A stretch of DNA of 64,000 bases from NCBI RefSeq assembly GCF_030247195.1, contig NC_080671.1:208034045-208098044 (forward strand), in the 5' to 3' direction. Positions 13,803-22,799 of this stretch are shown here, one piece after another (the stretch's first letter is position 1; every line of letters begins with the position of its first letter). This DNA comes from Topomyia yanbarensis. Its lineage: Eukaryota > Arthropoda > Insecta > Diptera > Culicidae. The translations under genes were made by a program, and so were the position numbers. The notes under the pieces were generated by a model. The model was not told the DNA's origin, searched no databases, and saw nothing but the letters and a program-made list of their open reading frames with translations.

Positions 13803-14598
13803 ACCAGACATCGATATCTAGCGTCTATTCGTCAATTCCATTCCAAAAATACCCATATTGATTCGATTTTAGAGAAATCCAATGAACCTGAAGTCGCCAT
13901 CTTGGTTTTCTAAATGGCCTCTGACACTGATCTCTATCATGCGCTCTATTAGGCCCGCTCTGAAAATATGCATGCTGATTGGGTTATAGAGAATTCCACT
14001 GAACCGGAAGTCGCCTTCTTGGTTTTTAAAATGGCCTTAAACATCGATATCTGACGGCCACTCATCAATCCCGTTCCAAAAATACCCATATTCATGGGGT
14101 TTCAGAGACTTCCACTGGACCGGAAATCGCCATCTTGGTTTTCAAAATGGCCTTAAACGTCGATATCTGACGTTCACTCATCAATTTCGTTCCAAAAATA
14201 CCCATATTGATGGGGTTTCAGAGAATTCCACTGAACCGGAGATCGCCATCTTGGTTTTCCAAATGGCCTTAAACATCGATATCTGACGTCCACTCATCAA
14301 TCCCGTTCCAAAAATAGCCATATTGATGGGGTTTCAGAGAATTCCACTGAACCGGAAGTCGCCATCTGGTTTTCAAAATGGCCTTAAACATCGATATCTG
14401 ACGTCCACTCATCAATCCCGTTCCAAAAATAGCCATATTGATGGGGTTTCAGAGAATTCCACTGAACCGGAAGTCGCCATCTTGGTTTTCTAAATGGCCT
14501 CAGACATGATAATTTGGCATCTACTCGTTAATGCTGTTCCAAAAGCAATCACTTCCACTTTTCCAAAAATCTTCGAAATTCTTTGCATTCAAAAAACT
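13803..14598. repeat. Tandem array of about 110-bp units (array 2, near-copy of array 1)
   Basis: This is the same series of units as 9681-10479, in the same order and orientation, with only scattered single-base differences and one 36-bp gap in array 1. It abuts the hAT-like element directly on its left. On its right it runs on into the GTCTAAGTCTTTTGCC repeats. Confidence 0.85.
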
Positions 14599-15349
14599 TG
14601 GTCAAAAACCGTCTAAGTCTTTTGCCTTCATAAGGATTTTTGCTAAAACCGTGTTAATAGTGAAATCCGCGCAAAAAAAAAAAATTTATCAAAAATCGTC
14701 TAAGTTTTTTGCCTCCAAAAGGACTTAGAACATTTTTGCGAAACCCGTGCAAAAAAAATTGCTGAGAAATCGTCTGTCTTTTGCCTTTAAAAGGACTTAG
14801 AATATTTTTGCGAAAAACCGTGTTAATTGCGAAAACCGTGCAAAAAAAACTTGGTCAAAAACCGTCTAAGTCTTTTGCCTTCATAAGGATTTTTGCTAAA
14901 ACCGTGTTAATTGCGAAATCCGCGCAAAAAAAAAATTGATCAAAAATCGTCTAAGTTTTTTGCCTCCAAAAGGACTTAGAACATTTTTGCGAAACCCGTG
15001 CAAAAAAAATTGCTGAGAAATCGTCTGTCTTTTGCCTTTAAAAGGACTTAGAATATTTTTGCGAAAAACCGTGTTAATTGCGAAAACCGTGCAAAAAAAC
15101 TTGGTCAAAAACCGTCTAAGTCTTTTGCCTTCATAAGGATTTTTGCTAAAACCGTGTTAATTGCGAAATCCGCGCAAAAAAAAATTGATCAAAAATCGTC
15201 TAAGTTTTTTGCCTCCAAAAGGACTTAGAACATTTTTGCGAAACCCGTGCAAAAAAAATTGCTGAGAAATCGTCTAAGTCTTTTGCCTTTAAAAGGACTT
15301 AGAATATTTTTGCGAAAAACCGTGGTAATTGCGAAAACCGTGCAAAAAA
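14598..15349. repeat. Three tandem copies of a 250-bp unit
   Basis: Units begin with CTTGGTCAAAAACCGTCTAA at about 14599, 14850 and 15101. Each contains three GTCTAAGT(C/T)TTTTGCC-type blocks facing AAAAGGACTTAG, plus CCGTGTTAATTGCGAAA and GCAAAAAAAA motifs. The copies are nearly identical apart from A-run lengths, which suggests recent amplification. Confidence 0.85.
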
Positions 15350-15436
15350 AAACCGTGCTAATTGCGAAAACCGTGTAAAAAAAGCCGTGTAAAAAAAACC
15401 GTTCAAAAAAAACCGTGTAAAAAAAACCTTAGTGTA

Positions 15437-15757
15437 TACTACTGCAAAATTTCCCATCTGCATGCCTCTTTCAACTGATATACCCAAGAACCAATTATTA
15501 TCAACTGCTTCGTTTAACCGAACGTTGAATTTAATCGATTCTTTGGCGCAAATAGCAACTCCACCGGTATGTCTGGAATGAGATAGGCAAAAAACAACTT
15601 TATAACCCGGAATGCTATACTGATCAAATGCATCAGCATCAACAATATGTGTTTCTGATATTAAAACCAACAATGGACGTTTGTTTTCTACAAGATGTCG
15701 CATTGCGACAAAGTTTGTAGATAACCCAGCTATATTTAAATACAATATTTCAGACAA
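15437..15757 (-). pseudogene. CR1-like LINE ORF2, first part: N-terminal endonuclease
   Basis: From the ATG at 15757 the frame reads MSEILYLNIAGL, the usual start of a LINE APE endonuclease (L-N-I-A-G-L replaces Q-W-N). ISETH follows with the catalytic glutamate, then GGVAICAKESI. It ends at NFAVVY where the 8.57-kb element is inserted; the frame resumes without a shift at 6863. Translation running past the junction into the repeat array is an artefact of the insertion. It lies 112 bp downstream of ORF1 on the minus strand. Confidence 0.85.
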
Positions 15758-15869
15758 CCTCTCGTTTGTTAGTTGCTATTCACTTGACAAAACGTTGCTT
15801 TTTTAAATTCTAGCAGTCTCCGATATACTGAACACTGCTTACTAAATGCCGCATGATTTACGTCCAAAT

Positions 15870-17202
15870 TCATTTTACGTTCATTATACAATTAACGCAT
15901 TTAAAATCCGTTGACGAGCATTCAGATGTTCTATGTGCTCCATTACATCTGGAGCATGTTTCTTTATTCACGCATCCCGTGCTCTTATGACCATATTCTC
16001 CACAGTTGAAGCAGCGCAGCACGTTTAAGGCCTCAAAAACAGAACACCTATCCCAACCAATGTTTACCGCACGGGCTGACATCAGGCTGCTATAAGTGTC
16101 CTTATCAACTTCAATTATAACATTGTATTTGTTATATTTGAATCGTGGATTTTGGAAATTGGCAACAACTTTAACATATTCAAACGGAATACCCTCATTC
16201 TGACTCTTCAATAAGTCAATGAAGACTTCTTCAGAGTATCGATCACTCATCCCCATTATTTTTATTCCCGGTTTACCGGGTGTCGGTATAACAGCATTAT
16301 ACTTTTCACCCAGATTGCTTACAATGTTTTCTTTCACCGATTCAATATTATCCCGAGTTGCACACTCCACAATAATCGAGCCATCTTTACCGTTTTTAAA
16401 GTTGCTAATTTTGTGCACCTTTGGATCTAATTTATTTTTTAATTCATTCCTCGTGTCGTCACTCGATTGCAACGGCTCGACTGGTTTAATCATAATGACC
16501 GGGCGAGCCTTACGTTTCGTTTGACTTCTAGTTCTAATTTTATTCGTCCCTGTAGCTCCCGACAAAACATTCGCGTAAGTAATTTTACTATTTTTATCAA
16601 AAACCTCCTCATTATTTCCATCATCGTCTCTTTCAATTAACATCGGTTCATCTTCTTTATTCGTCAAAATTTTTCGTTTTCTACTGGGATTCCCGTCAGA
16701 TTCAGAATGAACCTTCCTATTACTAAAATTTCTCTTTCTGTTCATTCCAACTAATTCAATTTCACGCTTAACATTTTCATTAAAACAACTTTTAAAATCT
16801 TCCAACTTTTTGGCAACACTGTTTTCCAAGCCAGCCAATTTACTCTCGAGAGAGTTGTTGAAAGACCTGATCAGTTTTTCTATTCCGTTTTCTACTGCGA
16901 TGTTTATCTGTGCATCGATGTTTTTTCGGGCATCAGTGAGAGATTCAGAAATGGAAGCGAATTGTTCCATCTTCTTATCCAACTCAATGATTATCGAACT
17001 GACATCCTGCACACCAGAAGACTGGGTTGATAAACATGTTGCACATTTGTAGCAAAGACTTGCATTATCAGCAAACCCAATTTACCATGGCCTTTGTTAA
17101 CCCGGAACATTCTTGATGATATTTATCGCCGCAAAAAAGGCATAGTACAAGACCTTCGGCGAGACTCACCGTGCCCGTACTCTTTGCAAACAGGCCACTC
17201 AT
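15870..17202 (-). pseudogene. CR1-like LINE ORF1 with PHD-like finger and CCHC knuckles
   Basis: The likely start is the ATG at 17202 (MSGLFAKS). A PHD-type pattern follows: CLFCGDKYHQEC, a W-x-C, then C-Y-K-C-A-T-C after a one-base frameshift near 17075, which creates an early stop in the upstream frame. Downstream come a helical stretch rich in K/E (likely coiled coil, roughly 15-120 residues after the finger), a basic segment with RKRKIL, an RNA-binding-like middle, and CFNCGEYGHKSTGC, CSRCNGAHRTSEC and a final CVNC. ORF1 proteins of LINEs bind the element RNA. Apart from the frameshift the frame is open to the stop at 15870. Confidence 0.8.
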
Positions 17203-17695
17203 TATAGGCAAATTAAACAACAGCTGGAGAAGCGGGACAAAAACAAAAAAATATAACACTGCGTCACCTCGCTGCTGGGAAACTTAGAAAGCCAGCCGAT
17301 GCAGCGAAATGAAATCCGAAAATCACAGAACAATAATAGTCTGTATGACTACACACTATACTTATCTGAATGATATTCCGATTGGCGATTAGCGCCCACA
17401 AAGTTTTCAACGAAAAACAAAGTATTTCTCACAAATTTAAGCGATTGCTTCCTGCACAATGTACATACAAGTTACCATATTCACTTTCACAAAGCAATGA
17501 CCGGCCGGTTGTCACGGTAAAGATAGATACGTCTACCTTTATCAGGACACATGTTAGTGAACTCGGGTGATTCGTAGTTATTCTGCCTTAGCTCGAGCCT
17601 CATTATCAGAAGGCAAGTTTACTTCACATCCTTGCTCTCACTTGAGCACTATGGCTCTAAGTTTCATAGCTTTCCCTACCCAGTAATCTCTAGCT

Positions 17696-18195
17696 AATTG
17701 AATGTCGTTAAAACGCAAAAAAAAACAAATAATAACCATATTATAAAATTTATTGGTTTGAATTTAACGTGGTCAGATCAAGTTAAATACTTGGGTTTGA
17801 TTTACGATAAAAAACTCACTTTTAAGGATCACATTGAAAGAATCCAAACAAAATGTAACAAATATATAAAATGTTTATACTCTCTTATAAATAGGAATCT
17901 GCTCTGCCTAAAGAACAATCTATTAATTTATAAACAAATATTTAGACCGGCAATGGTATATGCAGTGACAATCTGGGCAAGTTGTTGTGCTACTAGGAAG
18001 AAAACGCTTCAAAGGATTCAGAATAAAATTATGAAAATGATTTTGAAGCGTTTTCCCTGGTTTAGCACAAATGAGTTGCACAGACTCGCAAATATAGAAG
18101 CATTAGAAATTATGACGAACAGTATTATAAGCAACTTCCGACAAAAATCGTTGCAATCTTCAATTGCAACAATTAGCTCTCTTTATAGTTTATAA
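17696..18195 (+). pseudogene. Jockey-clade LINE reverse transcriptase, C-terminal fragment
   Basis: About 165 residues show the region after the reverse transcriptase core: VKYLGLIYDKKLTFKDHI, then IYKQIFRPAMVYAVTIWASC, a basic RIQNKIMKMILKR segment and WFSTNELHRLANIEAL. This order is typical of Jockey-clade elements such as mosquito Juan and fly jockey. The copy is truncated at its 5' side near 17696, so endonuclease and catalytic reverse transcriptase are missing. An AT-rich 3' tail runs to about 18424, ending in A-runs right where the SINE array begins. The exact family is not certain. Confidence 0.8.
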
Positions 18196-18927
18196 GCTAG
18201 TTTATAAGGTTTGTTTAGCTCCTTATTCACAAGACAAGTAGGCTTAAAACATCCTACAGAAAAAGAACAACTGCGAAAGCATATTATATCTTAACAATAA
18301 ATTCCTGAATCATGTAAACAATAGGGATGAAAAGTCACCACTTCTGGCTGAACACCCAATATACTAAATTAAAAATGTAATGCAAACAAAACAATGTAAT
18401 CAAATAGAAAATAATATATAAAAAACTAGAGACTGGGAGATCTCAGGTTCGATTCCTGCTTGAGGATATATCTTTTCTCGGTGTTTCCAATAAAAAAAAT
18501 GAATTTTCGCAGTTTCTTCATTCTCATCGTTCCGGTCATTCTTTCTCTGTCTGTTTTCCAGTGCACACGTTCATAAAAATCCTTAAGAAAGAAAAAAAAG
18601 CAAACAACGACTGGAATTGTCGTTAGCATCTGCTGATAGGCTTTGAGGCAGACATCAACATGCCCTCTCCATAGCCTCTACCCACTGCCAAAGTCTGGCG
18701 GCGACTGAGTTAGGTAGGGCAAACAGTGATAATAAATATCTCAAGCCTTGAGCGCAGTCCACTGGACCTAAAATAGATAACGAGAGAGATTTGGCCCGAT
18801 CGACGAGAGGGAGAGATGACGATCTGCTTCGAGGAGACATTGGGGATCGATAGGTCAATTGGGAGGAATTGGAGGTTGCAGCGGTGATCACGATACTATT
18901 GAGAATATGTGATGACATCATCACAGT

Positions 18928-18999
18928 TCCTCGATGGCGGAGTGGTTAACGCACCCAACTAGCGACTGGGAGATCGCAGGTTCGATTCCTGATTGAGGA
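18928..18999 (+). other. tRNA-like head of SINE unit 2
   Basis: The 72-nt segment pairs TCCTCGA with TTGAGGA as a seven-base acceptor stem (one G-T pair). It has an A-box-like GCGGAGTGGTTAACGC and a perfect B-box GGTTCGATTCC. The would-be anticodon loop CTAGCGA sits in an imperfect stem. It is the internal promoter of a SINE rather than a working tRNA gene. Confidence 0.65.
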
Positions 19000-19460
19000 C
19001 ATATCTTTTCTCGGTGTTTCCAATAAAAAGGTGAATTTTCACCGTTTCTTCATTCTCACCGTTCCGGTCATTCGTTCTCTGTCTGTTTTCCAGTGGACAC
19101 GTTCATAAAAATCCTTAAGAAAAGAAAAAAACCAAACAACGAATGGATTTGTCGTTAGCATCTGCTGATAGGGTTTGAGGCAGACATCAACATGCCCTCT
19201 CCATAGCTTCTACCCACTGCCAAAGTCTGGCGGCGACTGAGTTAGGTAGGGCAAACAGTGATAATAAATACCTCAAGCCTTGAGCGCAGTCCACTGGACC
19301 TAAAAATAGATAACGAGAGAGATTTGGCCCGATCGATGAGAGGGAGAGATGACGATCTGCTTCGAGGAGACATTGGGGGTCGATAGGTCAATTGGGAGGA
19401 ATTGGAGGTTGCAGCGGTGATCACGTTACTATTGGGAATATGTGACGACATCGTCACAGT

Positions 19461-19534
19461 TCCTCTATGGCGGAGTGGTTAACGCTCTCAACTAGCGACT
19501 GGGGGAGATCGCAGGTTCGATTCCTTCTTGAGGA
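19461..19534 (+). other. tRNA-like head of SINE unit 3
   Basis: This is the same tRNA-like segment as in unit 2, 74 nt long because of two extra G residues before GATCGCAGG. It retains the A-box-like TGGTTAACG and the B-box GGTTCGATTCC. Confidence 0.6.
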
Positions 19535-19686
19535 CATATCTTTTCTCGGTGTTTCCAATAAAAAGGTGAATTTTCACCGTTTCTTCATTCTCACCGTTCC
19601 GATCATTCTTTCTCTGTCTGTTTTCCAGTGCACACGTTCATAAAAATCCTTAAGAAAGGATAAAAACAAAGACTCACGTCAAAACA

Positions 19687-20759
19687 GGGGCCATGCATAA
19701 ATGACGTAGCATTTTGGGGGGTAGGAAGGGTATACCAAATTTGTGACGAAGTGTGACGAGGGGGGAGGGTAGGGTCAGAAGTTGTGCGACGTAGCATTAA
19801 GTTTAAAAACCCATTGTTTAGAGAAAACAATTTAATGATCATGCATTCCCAAGAGAAATAAATTTAGATTCAAACAAGTTACTTTTGATGCGGTTTTTCA
19901 TGAGGTAAATTTTACGATTCGCGGAATTGCAAGTTCGCGAAAATACAAATGATTTTGTATGCGGATTTAACTTGCTACATTAGTTAGCTAATGTTGCTAA
20001 TTAGTAGACTTAGTTTGAAAGCTGATTTAAATTTTCACTTCGGATTCAACCAAACAAAATTTAGTAATTTAGATGAACGTATGCTTCTTACAATCATTGG
20101 CGGCTGCACGATTGTGAACTGAGAGAACTTCTCTTCATGCTCCCTTTGACTTATAAAATTCAAAACAAAACTATCAACACTATATTTGTCATAAAATGGG
20201 CTTATTTTTCACGCAATTTGCTGTTATAATGAAAATGTTGATAAAAGTCGTCAAACATTTTGAAAGGACATGTAGGATGACGAGCCCATTTTCGCCATGT
20301 TTCTATTATCACGCCACCCATTTGAAGCCGTTGGTTAGAGCAGAATCTGCCATCTTTGTTCAACACATTGAGTCAAATGGTAGCACAACAATAGGGGCAC
20401 TCGATTCGAGTTTTCGTTGAGCTCAAACACGAGCATTTCACTGTTTTCAGCGCATTTGTGTAATTATCTTGGTTCTTAACAACGAAGCAAAGCTGTTGAT
20501 GTCAATTTTTACGCATTCCATTGATTGTATGACAAGAAATTAATGAAATAGTGAGACACCCTGCTTTGTATGGTGAAAATAGGCACTTCACCCTATTCAA
20601 AATAATTGAAAACGCTTTGCATGGAATGAGGGGGAGGGGGTAGGTAAATGCTACGTTATTTACGAGGGGGAGGTTAGAATTTTGTGACCAAATGCTACGT
20701 GGGGGCAGGGAGGGGTCAAAAATCGCCGAAAAAAAGCTACGTCATTTGTGTACGACCCC
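19687..20759. mobile_element. MITE with GGGG...GACGTAGC inverted ends
   Basis: The left end reads GGGGCCATGCATAAATGACG and the right end is the inverted form ending GTGTACGACCCC. Second inner copies of G-run plus TACGT(A/C) motifs occur near 19755-19800 and 20630-20700. The 1.07-kb interior has only short frames (20196-20420 is one) without recognisable domains. A clear target duplication was not found. Confidence 0.7.
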
Positions 20760-20779
20760 AAATGTATAAAAAAGTGTTC

Positions 20780-21236
20780 TTTCGGGCATTATAGCCGAAA
20801 TTAATTACAATCGATTGGTGTGTAAAGAAGTATAGGCAATCGCTTTGAATTCGAAGTTATTTGCAAATTATATAAAATTTCTGTAGTTCTGCGTATTTTT
20901 CTCTATTTTTGTGAGAAAATATAAAAATTGTAAGTTTAGTTATTGTAGTCGAAATCAATTACAATCGGTAGGTGCATGTAAAGGCATAGGTCAGCGCTTT
21001 GAATTGGAGGTTATTTGCCAACTAAATGAAATTTCTCTACTTCTACGTATTTTTGTCTATTTGTTGAGAAAATATATAGATTTGTTCTTTCAGAAATTGT
21101 AACCGAAATCAATTACACTCGATTGGTACATAAAATTGTTTAGGTCATCCGTTTGAATTCGACGATATTTGCCAACTAAATGAAATTTCTGTACTTCTAC
21201 GTATTTTTGTCTATTTTTTTGAGAAAATATGAAAAT
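20780..21236. repeat. 153-bp tandem repeat, left part of an interrupted array
   Basis: Three units, each with GAAATCAATTACAATCGATT-like sequence, TTTGCCAACTAAATGAAATTTCTGTA and GTATTTTTGTCTATTT, run up to the gypsy 5' LTR. The array resumes at 32389 on the other side of the retrotransposon with two more units. Confidence 0.8.
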
Positions 21237-22357
21237 TGTAACCCGTCAGGGTAATAATTTAGCACTGGGTGGAAATATACCCTTTTTGCGTATACGCTCC
21301 GTAGAGTGTTTTGTTTACGTAAAGCTATGCTCACCACTGTTCCATACGATCGTTCACTTTTTTTTTTTAAATTTTGTTTGTTTTGCTTTTGTGAACGATT
21401 TTGTTGGTCTAGATAGGTGTAGAAAATTTTGTCTCGTATTTCTGTATAAATAACGTAGGGCTTAGGTAGGCCACCGCTCTCCTCTTGCTGCAATAAGTGT
21501 GCTGGATATGCTGCACATAGCGATGACAGCTATGCGGCGGCACTGTTTTTTTTTTTGTGCTGGTTTTGGTGTTTGTTTTGGGTCGAATGAGGAAGGCGGC
21601 CATCGAGTTTTGGAGAAAGTGACGAACCACGGCGATAGACAGACGTCCGTTTAGAAGTTTTTTCTCGGGAGTTTTCCGCCACTAGAAAACGTTCCAGTGC
21701 GCGCGTGTGACGGCAAATTAAATCCGTCAAAAGTGCCGGCCCGTGGTTCGGGCACAAGTGAATTTAGTGGTGCAGGATCGCCGTCGGGGGAAGCTAATTG
21801 TAAAGGAGTTTTCGCTTCCCCGGCTAACAGTTAAGGATCCGACGCACCCGCCCCTCTCGCTGCAGAGGATAAGTTGAACGAGCCTTGCTCTCCTCTGCAG
21901 CTAACAGTCAAGGAGAGGGAAGCAGGTAGGACAACGGCTCCACCTGAGAAGAGCACTGCGGTGTCTTCCGGGATTCCTTGCGGGGAGCAAGTGAATCCGG
22001 TGATTTGTCACCAACGTCGCTAGGGAGGTTCCAACAAAGGAGCCAAGCTCACCTCCCTAGCTAATTGTCAAGGACCGCTGCCGGAGCAGCCAACGACCTA
22101 AGGAGAACGCGGCCGTCATTGTCCCGGCCGGTCGGAGGAAACCGCCCGCCTTTCCGCCCGCAGCAGTGAATCACCAGCAGCCGTAGTGAAGTGGAGAGTT
22201 GGAGGACAATGAAGTCGGTAAATTTAGTAATTTATTTTGTTTACCCTTTTTTGTTGTTACGAACATTCGAAATTCTGTAGAGGCACCTAGGCCGCCCTGA
22301 AAAGAAGGGTTCGCCGGGCAAACAAGAACCCGGGTAGTGGGCACACCCTTACTTACA
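21237..22357 (+). repeat. Gypsy 5' LTR
   Basis: The 1121-bp LTR begins TGTAAC and ends ACTTACA. Differences from the 3' LTR are concentrated in the first 370 bp and are very few after that. The sequence after it, TTTGGCGCACAGCGC, is the candidate primer-binding site. CTAGCTAATTGTCAAGGA and similar GCTAA(T/C)(T/A)GT motifs recur about four times in the GC-rich middle. Confidence 0.92.
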
Positions 22358-22382
22358 TTTGGCGCACAGCGCAAAACACACT

Positions 22383-22420
22383 GAAAAAAATATTTTCCTA
22401 TTTTGGAAAATATTTTTTTC
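22383..22420 (+). other. Perfect 16-bp stem-loop in the gypsy leader
   Basis: GAAAAAAATATTTTCC at 22383-22398 is followed by the loop TATTTT and its exact reverse complement at 22405-22420. It lies 25 bp after the 5' LTR, in the region normally used for packaging or leader functions of the genomic RNA; that role is inference. Confidence 0.6.
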
Positions 22421-22799
22421 TTTCGGAGTGTGGGGTGCTTCTAATAAATCGAGGATTTTCGTAGAACAGTCGGTGAGGTTTCTTCCGCAATATTGATCCG
22501 CGGTCGTATTGTTTATTTATATTTTTCATATATAATTTTTCGATTTTTTGTATTTTTCCTTTTTTGTCCGAATTTTGGATTGCGTTGTTTGTTTTTGGTC
22601 TGCCGGACGAGTAGTTTGAAGGTTGTTGTTGTTATTCGGTTACGGTGGCCAATCGCCTTGAATTCTCAATCCGATTTGAGACATTTTTTGGGCAGCTTGA
22701 TTTCCTGAAATTTTAAGGGAATCGTTAGTGGGCGTAAAATCAGAAATTTTACCGTACCAGTACTTACATGCTTTGTGTCTTGGTGATTTATTCCAATAT

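Larger units (their letters stand above)
6866..15434. mobile_element. 8.57-kb TA-flanked element with CACTAAGG ends and CACGG-type repeat arrays
   Basis: The left end reads TA then CACTAAGG and a T-run into ACACGG; the right end is its inverted complement, ending CCTTAGTG then TA. The TA at 6864-6865 and 15435-15436 is the target duplication: deleting the element plus one TA rejoins the host LINE endonuclease in frame as V-V-Y-H-S-P. Inside the termini are arrays of A-run plus CCGTGTTAATTGCGAAA repeats, then 110-bp and 250-bp tandem repeats, and other inserted elements. No transposase is recognisable. TA duplication suggests mobilisation by a Tc1/mariner-type transposase. A CACTA-type start with subterminal arrays resembles En/Spm elements, but those make 3-bp duplications. 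Confidence 0.75.
4336..17280 (-). mobile_element. CR1-like non-LTR retrotransposon, minus strand, interrupted by a large insertion
   Basis: ORF1 (17202 to 15870) carries a PHD-like finger, an acidic/basic middle and CCHC knuckles. ORF2 carries an APE endonuclease and a reverse transcriptase without an RNase H domain. The order on the minus strand is ORF1, 112-bp gap, endonuclease, reverse transcriptase. PHD-type fingers in ORF1 and the absence of RNase H fit the CR1 group; the exact clade is inference. Lesions are few: one frameshift in ORF1, two in-frame stops in ORF2, and an 8.57-kb insertion at 6866-15434. Both outer boundaries are approximate because no target duplication was found. Confidence 0.8.
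18426..19670 (+). repeat. Head-to-tail array of tRNA-like SINE units, period about 534 bp
   Basis: Three units begin with tRNA-like segments ending at 18466 (5'-truncated), 18999 and 19534. Each is followed by the same body: TCTTTTCTCGGTGTTTCCAA, a TTTTCCAGTGCACACGTTC block, GTCGTTAGCATCTGCTGATA and a GGAGGAATTGGAGGTTGC block. The period is 533-535 bp. The body and tRNA head fit a Pol III-transcribed SINE, but SINEs normally sit singly, so a tandem arrangement implies unequal crossing-over or satellite-like expansion. The third unit is cut short near 19670. Confidence 0.8.

Noticed and set aside
9420..14598. CRISPR array or minisatellite with a gene
   Set aside because: The 110-bp units have no short direct repeat and unique spacer structure, and the DNA is eukaryotic; it is a plain tandem array.
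18928..19534. Functional tRNA genes
   Set aside because: The B-box is perfect, but the segments lie in repeated SINE units, have imperfect anticodon stems and unequal lengths, and one copy is truncated.
21530..21757. Conserved minus-strand frames in both gypsy LTRs (also at 30676-30903)
   Set aside because: They are duplicated only because the LTR is duplicated, and they carry no domain.
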